From assembly GCF_006337105.1 (NCBI RefSeq), contig NZ_CP040871.1:186001-250000 (forward strand): DNA of 64,000 nt, in the 5' to 3' direction. Origin of the DNA: Thermomonas aquatica. GTDB taxonomy: Bacteria > Pseudomonadota > Gammaproteobacteria > Xanthomonadales > Xanthomonadaceae. Below are positions 13,752-26,436 of the stretch, in pieces. Each line of letters begins with the position of its first letter. Position 1 is the first letter of the stretch. Under the pieces are notes generated by a model. That model was not told where the DNA came from. It ran no database searches and was given only the letters and a program-made list of their open reading frames with translations. The position numbers and the translations under genes were made by a program.

Positions 13752-13913
13752 TCATTTGACCTCGAACTCGCCCACCAGCACGGACTCGTCCTTGCCGGAC
13801 AGGCGCAGGGTCACGGTCTGGTCCTGCTGCCGCGGCGTGGCCCAGCCGGTGCTCAGCCGCAGCGTCAGCCCGGCGATCCAGCCAACGCGCGACCAGCGTG
13901 AACGGGGTTGCAC
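13752..13913 (-). other. Possible small ORF or gene remnant after rpfD
   Basis: A 53-codon minus-strand frame with a GTG start and a TGA at 13752 encodes a protein-like tail (LTLRLSTGWATPRQQDQTVT, then LRLSGKDESVLVGEFEVK) with alternating hydrophobic strands. It could be the C-terminal remnant of a lost gene downstream of rpfD or a short real gene. No ribosome-binding site is clear, and I do not recognise it. Confidence 0.25.
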
Positions 13914-13926
13914 GCCCGCCGCAAGC

Positions 13927-14796
13927 CTAGCCCGAACGCTGCCGCAACCCGCCGCGATACGTCCGGCTGCACGGCAGGCGGCTGCCGTCCTTCATGTGCA
14001 CACGGGCATCGCCGGTGTCCAGCGGTTCGATCGAGGCCACGTGGTCGAGGTTCGCGATGTAGCTGCGCTGGATGCGCACGAAACGTTCGGGGTCGAGCTT
14101 GGCCTCGATGCCGGCGATGGTGCTGCGCAGCGGATAGTCGTGGCCGCGCACGCGCAGGTTCACGTAGTTGCCCGAGGCCTGCAGCCATTCGATGTCGTTG
14201 GCGGCGACCAGGAATTCGCGGCCGAGCTTGCGCACCAGGAAGCGCTCCGGGCGCTCCAGCGGCTCCACCGGCGGCCCTTCGTCCGGGATCGAGAGCAGGC
14301 TGGCTTCGCCCTGCAGGCGGCGCATCACGAAGCGATAGCCCTCGACCGTGAGCACCACGCCGGCATAGGAGCGCACGTCCTTCAGGTACTCGTAGCCGAA
14401 TTCCCGCCACCACGGGCCGAAGTCGTAATGCTGGCCCTGGCTGGCGTAGACCGCCTTGCGGATCGCCACCATCCCGGCCACGTGCAGGGCCGACCAGGCG
14501 ATGCTGGCCAGCACATGGATCGGCAGCATCCGCCGCCAGTTGTCCAGGTGCACCGGCCAGCGACGGGTGAACCAGACCACGGCCGGCACCAGGGCCAATG
14601 CCGCCAGCGCGCTGCTGGCTTCCCACACCGGCGGTTGCCAGACGGCGAAACCGAGGTCCAGCCGACGCACGTCCATGTTGGCGGTCAGGCTGTTGGCGAT
14701 GGCGCTGGCCAGGTAGCTGAGCACCCAGAACCCGATTTCGAAACTGCGCCGCCACGGCTGGTAACGCTGGTAGAAGGTCGGGGCGTCGGAATCCAT
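13927..14796 (-). CDS. rpfD: Membrane-anchored LytTR DNA-binding regulator, RpfD-like
   Basis: A 289-aa protein with about four hydrophobic segments in residues 15-150 (FEIGFWVLSYLASAIANSL, ASSALAALALVPAVVWF, IHVLASIAWSALHVAGMVAI, SYAGVVLTVEGYRFVM) and a C-terminal LytTR domain (KLGREFLVAANDIEWLQASG, NYVNLRVRG, RSTIAGIEAKLDPERFVRIQRSYIANLDHV). LytTR domains bind direct repeats in promoters. The rpf cluster of X. campestris contains rpfD, a LytTR-type gene; position and architecture point to that assignment. ATG 14796 (MDSDAPTFYQRYQPWRRSFE) is taken as start. No partner kinase is adjacent. Confidence 0.78.
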   Translation of the reverse strand: MDSDAPTFYQRYQPWRRSFEIGFWVLSYLASAIANSLTANMDVRRLDLGFAVWQPPVWEASSALAALALVPAVVWFTRRWPVHLDNWRRMLPIHVLASIAWSALHVAGMVAIRKAVYASQGQHYDFGPWWREFGYEYLKDVRSYAGVVLTVEGYRFVMRRLQGEASLLSIPDEGPPVEPLERPERFLVRKLGREFLVAANDIEWLQASGNYVNLRVRGHDYPLRSTIAGIEAKLDPERFVRIQRSYIANLDHVASIEPLDTGDARVHMKDGSRLPCSRTYRGGLRQRSG

Positions 14797-14950
14797 CCGC
14801 GCATTGTATGGGCGGCACTCGCGGCCGCCATCCCGACTCGTCCCCGCCGTCCGCGCCTCGTCCCCAAGCCGCGTCAAACGGTCACTTCAGGCTGGCGGCG
14901 TGTCCTGCCGGATCGAATCCTGACCCTTCTTCCCGAACGGACCTCGTGCC

Positions 14951-16138
14951 ATGCAGCGCCGCTTCGACCTCGACTGGGTCCGCATCCTCGCCTTCGCCCT
15001 GCTCGTCCCCTACCACGTCGGCATGTACTACGTGAGCTGGGACTGGCACGTCAAAAGCCCGCAATTGGTACCCGCGCTGGAACCGTTGATGATGCTCAGC
15101 GCACCCTGGCGACTGTCGCTGCTGTTCCTGGTATCGGGCGTCGCGACCGCGTTCCTGAAGGCGAAGCTGCCCACCGGCTTCCTGCGCCAGCGCTCGTGGC
15201 GGCTGCTGCTGCCGCTGTTGTTCGGCATGTATGTGGTGGTGCCGCCGCAGGCCTACCTGGAGCTGGTCGAGAAGGTCCCGGGCGGCTACCACGCGGGCTA
15301 CCTCGGCTTCATGGGGCAATACCTGCAAGGCGGCGACATCTACTGCATGGCAGCGCACGACTGCGTCGACGGCCCGGCCTGGAACCACCTGTGGTTCGTC
15401 GCCTACCTGTGGGTCTACACCCTCGCGCTATGGGGCTGCACCCGCCTGCTGCCGCAAGCGTGGCGCAACCGGGTGGCGGCCTTCGTGCGCGCTGCCTGCA
15501 GCCGCCGCGGTGTCCTGCTTTGGCCGATGCTGTGGCTGGTGGCAGCGCGGGTGCTGGTGTATCCGCATTTCCCTTCAACGCACGACCTCGAGGGCGACTA
15601 CTACAACCACCTGCAATACGGGCTGATGTTCGCGCTGGGTTACCTGTTGGCGAAGGCGGATGGCCCGTGGGAGCAGTTGCGTCGATCCCGCCACTGGATG
15701 TTGACAGCCGCACTCGCCAGTTACGTACTGATGATCGCCGGCTACCTGCAATTCGACGATGTCGACGCGATTCCGGATGGTCCGCTGATGGCGCTGCGCA
15801 CGCTGTGGGGCGTGATGGAATGGGCTGCGATCGCCGCCATCCTCGGTTACGCGCGGGCATGGAACCCGAAGGACAGTCCGCTGCTGCGCTACCTCACCGC
15901 GGCGGTGTTCCCCTTCTACATCCTCCACCAGACCGTGATCGTGGTGCTCGCCCACAACCTGAAGCCACTGCACATCGCGCCCGCGTTGGAAGGCCCCTTG
16001 CTGATCGCGGCGACCTTCGCCCTGTGCCTGCTCGGTTATGAAGTCATCCGCCGCATCGGCTGGCTGCGCCCGCTGTTCGGGCTCAAGCGGGAATCGAAGC
16101 CGTTGCCGCTTCCCGATGCACGACCAGCAGCTGGATAG
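14951..16138 (+). CDS. Acyltransferase 3 family membrane protein
   Basis: A 395-aa integral membrane protein with about ten hydrophobic segments. The start MQRRFDLDWVRILAFALLVPYHVGMYY carries the conserved early R/D..R and H (residue about 22) of the acyltransferase-3 family, which transfers acyl groups to periplasmic or surface glycans. WNHLWFVAYLWVYTLALW and FPFYILHQTVIVVLAHNL are further family signatures. Related proteins include OpgC-like and MdoC-like enzymes, but the acceptor here is unknown. Its 3' end overlaps the convergent recJ by 56 bp. It is divergent from rpfD. Confidence 0.85.
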   Translation: MQRRFDLDWVRILAFALLVPYHVGMYYVSWDWHVKSPQLVPALEPLMMLSAPWRLSLLFLVSGVATAFLKAKLPTGFLRQRSWRLLLPLLFGMYVVVPPQAYLELVEKVPGGYHAGYLGFMGQYLQGGDIYCMAAHDCVDGPAWNHLWFVAYLWVYTLALWGCTRLLPQAWRNRVAAFVRAACSRRGVLLWPMLWLVAARVLVYPHFPSTHDLEGDYYNHLQYGLMFALGYLLAKADGPWEQLRRSRHWMLTAALASYVLMIAGYLQFDDVDAIPDGPLMALRTLWGVMEWAAIAAILGYARAWNPKDSPLLRYLTAAVFPFYILHQTVIVVLAHNLKPLHIAPALEGPLLIAATFALCLLGYEVIRRIGWLRPLFGLKRESKPLPLPDARPAAG

Positions 16139-17816
16139 CATCGCCGCCGCGGTAATCGTCTGGTGCCAGGCGATAGGCGATGCGCACCCGCGCCGGCGGC
16201 GCATCGCCGTCCCAGCCGCCGAAGTGGATGGCGTTCAGGCGCTTGCTGCCGATGCCGAGTTCCAGTTTCAGATGCCGCTCGCCGACGATGCGCCAGCCCA
16301 GCACCGCGAATTCGCCGTCGAACAACGGTTCCGGGTATGCCTGTCCCCAATGGCCGCCGTCGCGCAGGGCGATGGCGGTGTCGATGGCGAACTCGTGCGC
16401 GTCGAGTTCGCCATCGCTCAACAGCTCCGCCTGCAGCAGGGCGGGATCGAGCACCGCCTCGGCCGCGGCGCGCAGCGCGGCCTCGAATGCCGGCAGGTGG
16501 CGTCGCTCCAGCGTCAGCCCGGCGGCCATCGCATGCCCGCCGAAGCGCTGGATCAAGCCGGGATGGGCGGCATCCACCGCCGCCAGCAGGTCGCGCACAT
16601 GCAGGCCGGGGATCGAGCGCGCGGAACCGCGCAGTTCGTCGCTGCCGGGCTGAGCGGGGGCGAACACGAAGGCCGGGCGATGCGCGCCTTGTGCCAGCTT
16701 TGATGCGACCAGCCCGATCACGCCCGCGTGCCAGGCCTCGTCGTGCAGGACCAGTACCGGCGGTGCCGAGTCGAGCGCGGGCAGCAAGCGCGCCAGCGCG
16801 GCCTCGGCTTCGTCGGTGGTCTGTTGCTGCAAGCCGCGGCGTTCGCGATTGATCGCATCCAGCGTGCCCGCCAATTCGCGGGCGCGAACGGGATCGTCCT
16901 CGAGCAGGCATTCGATGCCCAACGCCATGTCTTCCAGGCGTCCCGCCGCATTGATCCGCGGGCCGACGGCGAAACCGATGTCGCCGGTGGTCAGCGTCGC
17001 TTCGCGGCGGCCGGCCACATTGATCAGCGCGCGCAATCCCGCGCTGCCCTGCCCCGCGCGCAATCGGCGCAGCCCGGCGCCGACCAGGGCGCGGTTGCAC
17101 GCGTCCAGCGGCACCAGGTCGGCGACGGTGCCGACCGCGACCAGGTCCAGCAGGCGGGTCAGATCAGGCTCGCCACCGGCGAACGCGCCGGCATCGCGCA
17201 ACTGCCTGCGCAGGGCCAGCAACAGGTAGAACATCACGCCAACCCCGGCCAGCGCGCGGCTGCCGAATGCGTGATCCGGCAGGTTTGGATTCACGATGGC
17301 ATCGGCCTCGGGCAAGGTCTCGCCCGGCAGGTGGTGGTCGGTGACCAGCACCTGCCAGCCGCGCGCCTTCGCCGCCGCGATGCCGGCATGGCAGGCGATG
17401 CCGTGGTCCACCGTGACCAGCAAGTCCGGCTGCAGCGCCGCGAGTTCCTCCACCAGTCCCGGGGTCAGCCCGTAACCGTGCACGGTGCGGTTCGGCACCG
17501 CGTAGGCGACCTCGGTTGCGCCGAGCATGCGCAGCCCGCGCACGCCGACGGCGCAGGCGGTGGCGCCGTCGCAGTCGAAATCGGCGACGACCACGATCCT
17601 GCGTTGCGCCGCGATCGCCTGCTCCAGCAGCGCGACGCCTGCATCAATGCCGGGCATCGCGTCCGGTGTCGGCAGGTCGGCCAGTCGCGGCATCGCCTGC
17701 GCCGGATTGCTGGCGCCGCGCGCGGCATGCAGGCGGCGCAGCAGTGGCGGGTAGTCCGCAGGCCATTCCCCTGCATCGACCATCTCGCGCCGACGGATTC
17801 GTGGTGCCGCATTCAC
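16083..17816 (-). CDS. recJ: Single-stranded-DNA-specific exonuclease RecJ
   Basis: A 577-aa DHH-family 5'-3' ssDNA exonuclease for recombination and mismatch repair. Motif I is VVVADFDCDGATACAVGV (DYDADG is the more usual form), motif III contains DH in VTVDHGIACHAG and DHH in VLVTDHHLPGETLPEADAIVNP, and the DHHA1 region has GSARSIPGLHVRDLLAAVD and QRFGGHAMAAGLT. It is the last gene of the operon carA-carB-greA-rpfE-recJ; its ATG overlaps the rpfE stop by 4 bp. The 3' end overlaps the convergent acyltransferase gene. Confidence 0.95.
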   Translation of the reverse strand: MNAAPRIRRREMVDAGEWPADYPPLLRRLHAARGASNPAQAMPRLADLPTPDAMPGIDAGVALLEQAIAAQRRIVVVADFDCDGATACAVGVRGLRMLGATEVAYAVPNRTVHGYGLTPGLVEELAALQPDLLVTVDHGIACHAGIAAAKARGWQVLVTDHHLPGETLPEADAIVNPNLPDHAFGSRALAGVGVMFYLLLALRRQLRDAGAFAGGEPDLTRLLDLVAVGTVADLVPLDACNRALVGAGLRRLRAGQGSAGLRALINVAGRREATLTTGDIGFAVGPRINAAGRLEDMALGIECLLEDDPVRARELAGTLDAINRERRGLQQQTTDEAEAALARLLPALDSAPPVLVLHDEAWHAGVIGLVASKLAQGAHRPAFVFAPAQPGSDELRGSARSIPGLHVRDLLAAVDAAHPGLIQRFGGHAMAAGLTLERRHLPAFEAALRAAAEAVLDPALLQAELLSDGELDAHEFAIDTAIALRDGGHWGQAYPEPLFDGEFAVLGWRIVGERHLKLELGIGSKRLNAIHFGGWDGDAPPARVRIAYRLAPDDYRGGDAIQLLVVHREAATASIPA

Positions 17817-18745
17817 GACGGCAATGCCAACGGCTTGCGCCAGAACCGCCAGCGCTGGTTCGCGCGCAGGGTGAACACCTGTCCATCGGAAAAATCGAAC
17901 ACGATCTCGCGTCGTGCAAGCGATTGCGCCGCCGGCGACAACCAGCGCTCGACGACTGCGCGTGGATCGCGCGCATCGCGCAGGTCAATCAGTGCGGCGT
18001 CGATCCCGGGATTCGTGCAGGCGGCAAGCGGCATGGCCTCGAGCCTGCCGATGCGGGCGATGCCGTGCAGCAGGACATCGTCCGAATACAAGGTCGGGCA
18101 ATCGCCCGCGATGCTGTCGGGCAACACGCCGCCGCCCCAGAACCACAGCGAATTGACCGGTGGCTTGCCGGCCGCGATGCGTTCGGCATTGCGCGGATGG
18201 TTGTGCAGCAGCACCTGCGCCTCGCTGGACAACACGCGCCAGCGTCGGGCTTCGGGTCCATCCGGGATATGTTCGAACACGTCGTCGCCCAGCGCATCGT
18301 CGGGCGTGGTGAACGACGGCAACCTCGCCTCGCACGGCAGGCGCAGGTACCAGCGCGAGGGCGTCGGCGCATCGAGGGTGACACCGACGTCGCCGAACAG
18401 CGGGCGCAAGGCCGGCAGGAAGGCGTCGACATCCGCCTGCTCGATGCCGAGCGCCGCGCCGATGCCGAGCAGGCGCGCGCCATTGATGTCGGGGCGGATG
18501 TAGGCCGGATCCGCACGCAGCCATGCGCTCAGGCGCGCATCGCCTTCATCGGTATCCGCGACACGCGTCAGCGCGGCGTCGCTCCAGCGGTTCGGGATCG
18601 GCCGGAAGTAGCGCGACAGTTGCGCCTGCTCGCCAGCACCATGTGCGGCGCGATCCGCCCTGCCCAGCGCCTTCGCCAAGGCCGCCGGCAACGGAATGCC
18701 GGCGAACTTCTGCGTGGCGGGCAGCAACAGCGTCAGCCGCGGCAT
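17813..18745 (-). CDS. rpfE: RpfE, phosphoglycerate-mutase-like protein
   Basis: A 310-aa cytosolic protein between greA and recJ, exactly where rpfE lies in Xanthomonas. Recognisable segments are RLTLLLPATQKF at the start, NRWSDAALTRVADT, ADPAYIRPDINGARLLG and NSLWFWGGGVLPDSIAG, which fit the RpfE/cofactor-independent phosphoglycerate mutase-like regulatory family. The catalytic set of a true iPGM is not obvious, so a regulatory or unrelated phosphatase role is possible. It is translated within the greA-recJ operon (3 nt after greA, 4-bp overlap with recJ). Known rpfE mutants in Xanthomonas show modest effects on exoproducts; the molecular function is not settled. Confidence 0.8.
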   Translation of the reverse strand: MPRLTLLLPATQKFAGIPLPAALAKALGRADRAAHGAGEQAQLSRYFRPIPNRWSDAALTRVADTDEGDARLSAWLRADPAYIRPDINGARLLGIGAALGIEQADVDAFLPALRPLFGDVGVTLDAPTPSRWYLRLPCEARLPSFTTPDDALGDDVFEHIPDGPEARRWRVLSSEAQVLLHNHPRNAERIAAGKPPVNSLWFWGGGVLPDSIAGDCPTLYSDDVLLHGIARIGRLEAMPLAACTNPGIDAALIDLRDARDPRAVVERWLSPAAQSLARREIVFDFSDGQVFTLRANQRWRFWRKPLALPS

Positions 18746-18748
18746 GGA

Positions 18749-19224
18749 TCAGCCGATGTACTTGACCGAAATGATCTCGTATTCGCGGGTGCCGGCCGGG
18801 GCGTCGATGCTGATGCTGTCGCCCTCGTGCTTGCCGATCAGCGCGCGCGCCACCGGCGACGAAATCGCGATCAGGCCCTGCTTGATGTCGGCTTCGAGGT
18901 CGCCGACGATCTGGTAGGTCTTCTCTTCGTCGGTATCGGCATCGGCCAGCTGCACGGTGGCGCCGAACACGATCTTGTCGCCCGCGGTCAGCGTGGCGAT
19001 GTCGATCACCTGCGCATGCGACAGCTCGCCCTCGAGGTGCTTGATGCGGCCCTCGATGAAGCCCTGCTGCTCGCGCGCGGCGTGGTATTCGGCGTTTTCC
19101 TTGAGGTCGCCATGCGCGCGCGCCTCCGCGATCGCGTTGATCACCGCCGGCCGCTTGACCGACTTCAGTTCCTCGAGTTCCGCGCGCAGGCGGGCGGCGC
19201 CCTTGGCGGTGATGGGGGCACGGC

Positions 19225-19228
<4 letters not shown>
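18749..19228 (-). CDS. greA: Transcription elongation factor GreA
   Basis: A 159-aa Gre factor that rescues backtracked RNA polymerase by stimulating transcript cleavage. The N-terminal coiled coil has the catalytic tip acidic residues in [22 protein letters not shown] (D41 and E44 by E. coli numbering), and the C-terminal FKBP-like domain ends in [22 protein letters not shown]. Length equals the family norm (158). ATG overlaps the carB stop by 4 bp, indicating coupling. Confidence 0.97.
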
Positions 19229-22464
<3,236 letters not shown>

Positions 22465-22465
22465 G

Positions 22466-23617
<1,152 letters not shown>

Positions 23618-23657
23618 GTGCGTCGCCCTGCGGAAAGTTGCACAAAAGACAGGTTGC

Positions 23658-23677
23658 AAAAAAGCGCCGAAGCGGCG
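23658..23677 (-). terminator. Intrinsic terminator after dapB or attenuator before carAB
   Basis: On the minus strand CGCCG, loop CTT, CGGCG is followed by C and six T residues. It lies in the 130-bp gap between the dapB stop and the carA start, so it can end dapB transcription. A role as a carAB attenuator is also possible because it sits about 40 nt upstream of the carA start. Confidence 0.65.
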
Positions 23678-23747
23678 GGGGCCGGTCCGGAGCTGGGGTG
23701 TTTAGGCGAGCGGGAATTGTACGGGGTCGCGGCCCGCGACGCCAGCC

Positions 23748-24449
23748 TCAGAGCAGGTCGGCGACCCGATAGCGGCCCGGCGCGCGGCCACGGATCGTGC
23801 CTGCGACATGCAGCGCGCCCCGGGCGAAGATGTCGCGGTTGGTCGCTCGGTGGACCAGTTCGATGCGCTCGCCGGCGGTGGCGAACTGCACCAGGTGCTC
23901 GCCGACGATGTCGCCGGCGCGGATCGAGGCGTAATGCGGGGTGGCCCCGCCCTCGCCGGCGGCGGCACCGAGGGTCAACGCGGTGCCGGAGGGCGCGTCG
24001 AGCTTGCGCGTGTGGTGCGCTTCGACGATGTCGCAATCCCAGCCCGGCAACGCGCGTGCGGCGCGTTCGACCAAATCGTGCAATACCGCCACGCCGAGGC
24101 TGAAATTGCTGGCCCAGACCAGCGCGATCTTCGCGGACGCGGCTTCCAGCGCGGCGAGTTGCGCCTGCGACAGCCCGGTAGTACCCGAGACCAGCGGCTT
24201 GCCGCGCGAAACGCACAGGCCGAGGATCGCATCGAAGCCTTCGGGCAGGCTGAAATCGATGGCGACGTCGAATTCGGGGACGCCGGCGAGTTCGGAGGCG
24301 GCGAATTGCGGGATGCCGTCGATTACCCGCGGCCCGACCTTGCGCGAGACGGCAGCCACCACGCTGCAACCGGATTGGTCGTCGCACAGGCGCTGCAACG
24401 CCTGGCCCATGCGGCCGTTGGCGCCATGGATCAGCAAGCGGACGCTCAT
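23748..24449 (-). CDS. dapB: 4-hydroxy-tetrahydrodipicolinate reductase
   Basis: A 233-aa enzyme of the lysine/diaminopimelate pathway. The NAD(P)H-binding loop is LLIHGANGRMGQALQRL, with family motifs VAIDFSLPEGF, GTTGLSQAQL, ASNFSLGV (substrate site) and the catalytic EAHHTRKLDAPSGTAL. It is slightly shorter than E. coli DapB (273), mainly in the first domain. ATG at 24449 overlaps the stop of the upstream transglutaminase-like gene by 4 bp, so they are co-translated. Confidence 0.96.
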   Translation of the reverse strand: MSVRLLIHGANGRMGQALQRLCDDQSGCSVVAAVSRKVGPRVIDGIPQFAASELAGVPEFDVAIDFSLPEGFDAILGLCVSRGKPLVSGTTGLSQAQLAALEAASAKIALVWASNFSLGVAVLHDLVERAARALPGWDCDIVEAHHTRKLDAPSGTALTLGAAAGEGGATPHYASIRAGDIVGEHLVQFATAGERIELVHRATNRDIFARGALHVAGTIRGRAPGRYRVADLL

Positions 24450-26344
24450 GGCGATGCGCCCTTGCCGGCATCGCCCAAGTAGACGATCTGCTGGCGCAGG
24501 CCGGGGAAGATGCCGCGCATGGTCTTCGCGTACGCCGCGTTGTATTCCGCCGTGCAGACCGGGCCGGGCGTGCGGTCGTCCAAGCTGCGATTCACTTCGA
24601 TGCGGTTGCCTTGCTGCCGGAAGGTGGCGGCATAGCGCACGTTGCCCTCCTGCACGGATGCATCCATCGGCACTGCCGCAATGCGCATGCTGGACGGGAA
24701 CTCGAAGCTGAAGGTTTCCTCGGTCAGGATGCCGCCGCAACCGCTTTCGCCCGCAGGCGTTTCCTCGTCGCCCAGGTTGCGCGCCACCGTGCCGGATACC
24801 GGCGCGTAGCTGACGAACCACGGCTGCACGGGCAAGCCGCCGGATAGCGGAAGCGCGCGTTCGACTTCGAAATCGGCTTCGATCCAGAACTTTTCCAGCA
24901 TCGGTTTCGGGTCGTCGAAGCGCAGCTTGCCGTTGGCCTTGTAGCCGCTGCCGCGGAAATAGCGCTTGACCAGCTTGTCGGCATCGTCCGCCGGCATGTT
25001 GCGGAACTGTTCGCGCGCGGCCACCGCCAGGCGACCGCTCAATTCCAGCCGCTGGCTGCCCTTGACCGAGCCATCGGGCAGGATGGACAGGCGCGTCTGC
25101 AGCTTCTGCCAGTCGTTGCCCATCTGCCGCGCCGGGGTTTTCGCATCGTCATGATGGCCGGACACCAGCAGTACCGGCTTTTCGTACAGTCCGTCGGGCA
25201 GGCTGGCGAACGGTACCGTGGCCGCGGTGGAATCCAGGTACAGGTCGAGGCCCGGGACGTAGTTGATGACGTGGTTGACCACCGATGCCACCGGCACCTT
25301 CGGCATGGAGTAACTGCCGCCCGCATTGATCAGCGCCTGCGTGCTTGCGATCCCGCGCGCGGCCAGCAAGGCCTGCAGCAGGGTCGCGTGGTCCTTGCAA
25401 TCGCCCATGCGGTTGTCCAGCACCACGTCGAGGTCGCGCGGCACCACCGCGCCCAGGCCGATGCAGTTGCCGGCGTAGCTGATGTTGCGCGACACCCATT
25501 CGTACAGGCGCTTGGCGGCTTCGCGCGGCTCTTTCGCATCGCCCGCGGTGTCGTCGGCCAGCTTGCGGATGCGCGGCGTGACGGCGGCCTTCGCTTCGGC
25601 GCGTTCGCCATACGCCTGGGCGATGGCCGCATAGCTTGCGAACGTGGAATAGGCGTAACCGGGATAGCGCTCGTACTTGAACACGCCATCGCGCAGGCTT
25701 TCCGGATCCGCAGGCTTGCGGTTGCTCCACTGCCATTCGATGCGGCGGCGGCCGTCGCGCACGCGATCGCCGGTTTCGTGCAATTGCCAGGCTTCGTGTT
25801 GCGCAGCCATCGATTCCGGCGCATCGATGCTGATCCGCACGTCGCCGTAGTACGTGGTGGGGCTGAAGTTCTCGATCACCGAGAACTGGCCATCGAACAT
25901 CGGCTTGCTGGCCTCGAGGCGATACGAGAAGACGGTGGCATCGCCTACCGCGAGATCGGGGAACACCGCCGTCAACGTGGTCTGGTCCGAATAGAACGGC
26001 GAGTCCCCGTTCTGCCCGGCGCTGCTGTTGACCTGGAAATTGCCGGCAGGCACCGGGATGCGGCGGCCATCGGCCTTCAATGTGTAGGCCACGACATCTC
26101 GGGCTTTCTGGATGCTGGTGCTGTAACTGACCGACGCGCTTTTCGCCGAGTCCAGCGCGGAGTCCTTCAGGACCCGAATGGTCTGTTCGCGCGCTTCGGT
26201 GTAGCTGCCGTCCGCATTGACGGTGTAGGCGACGATTTCGCGTTCCACCTTGAGCGACAGTTCGCGCTCGCCCGCTTGCGCGACCGGCATCGCAAGCCCG
26301 ACGCCTGCCGCCACGGCGGCCACAAGGCCCAGAATCGTTCGCAT
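24446..26344 (-). CDS. Exported DUF3857/transglutaminase-like protein
   Basis: A 632-aa secreted protein. A signal peptide (MRTILGLVAAVAAGVGLAMPVAQAG, likely cut after AQA) is followed by a DUF3857 region (RELSLKVEREIVAYTVNADG, ASVSYSTSIQKARDVVAYTL) and a transglutaminase-like core with Cys-His-Asp elements: NISYAGNCIGLGAVVPRDLD, NRMGDCKDHATLLQALLAARGI (Cys in GDCKDHA) and the downstream Ala-rich helix. This pairing is common in Bacteroidetes and Xanthomonadales and is usually of unknown substrate. It precedes dapB with a 4-bp overlap. The open frame continues 180 codons upstream, but the signal peptide fixes the start. Confidence 0.85.
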   Translation of the reverse strand: MRTILGLVAAVAAGVGLAMPVAQAGERELSLKVEREIVAYTVNADGSYTEAREQTIRVLKDSALDSAKSASVSYSTSIQKARDVVAYTLKADGRRIPVPAGNFQVNSSAGQNGDSPFYSDQTTLTAVFPDLAVGDATVFSYRLEASKPMFDGQFSVIENFSPTTYYGDVRISIDAPESMAAQHEAWQLHETGDRVRDGRRRIEWQWSNRKPADPESLRDGVFKYERYPGYAYSTFASYAAIAQAYGERAEAKAAVTPRIRKLADDTAGDAKEPREAAKRLYEWVSRNISYAGNCIGLGAVVPRDLDVVLDNRMGDCKDHATLLQALLAARGIASTQALINAGGSYSMPKVPVASVVNHVINYVPGLDLYLDSTAATVPFASLPDGLYEKPVLLVSGHHDDAKTPARQMGNDWQKLQTRLSILPDGSVKGSQRLELSGRLAVAAREQFRNMPADDADKLVKRYFRGSGYKANGKLRFDDPKPMLEKFWIEADFEVERALPLSGGLPVQPWFVSYAPVSGTVARNLGDEETPAGESGCGGILTEETFSFEFPSSMRIAAVPMDASVQEGNVRYAATFRQQGNRIEVNRSLDDRTPGPVCTAEYNAAYAKTMRGIFPGLRQQIVYLGDAGKGASP

Positions 26345-26436
26345 CCAATCGCTCCCTTCTCCATGCAGCACACCGCCGCCGGCGCAGTGTAACCGGCGGG
26401 TTCGGGACGACGGAGCGGTGCCGCCGAGCGTTTGGC

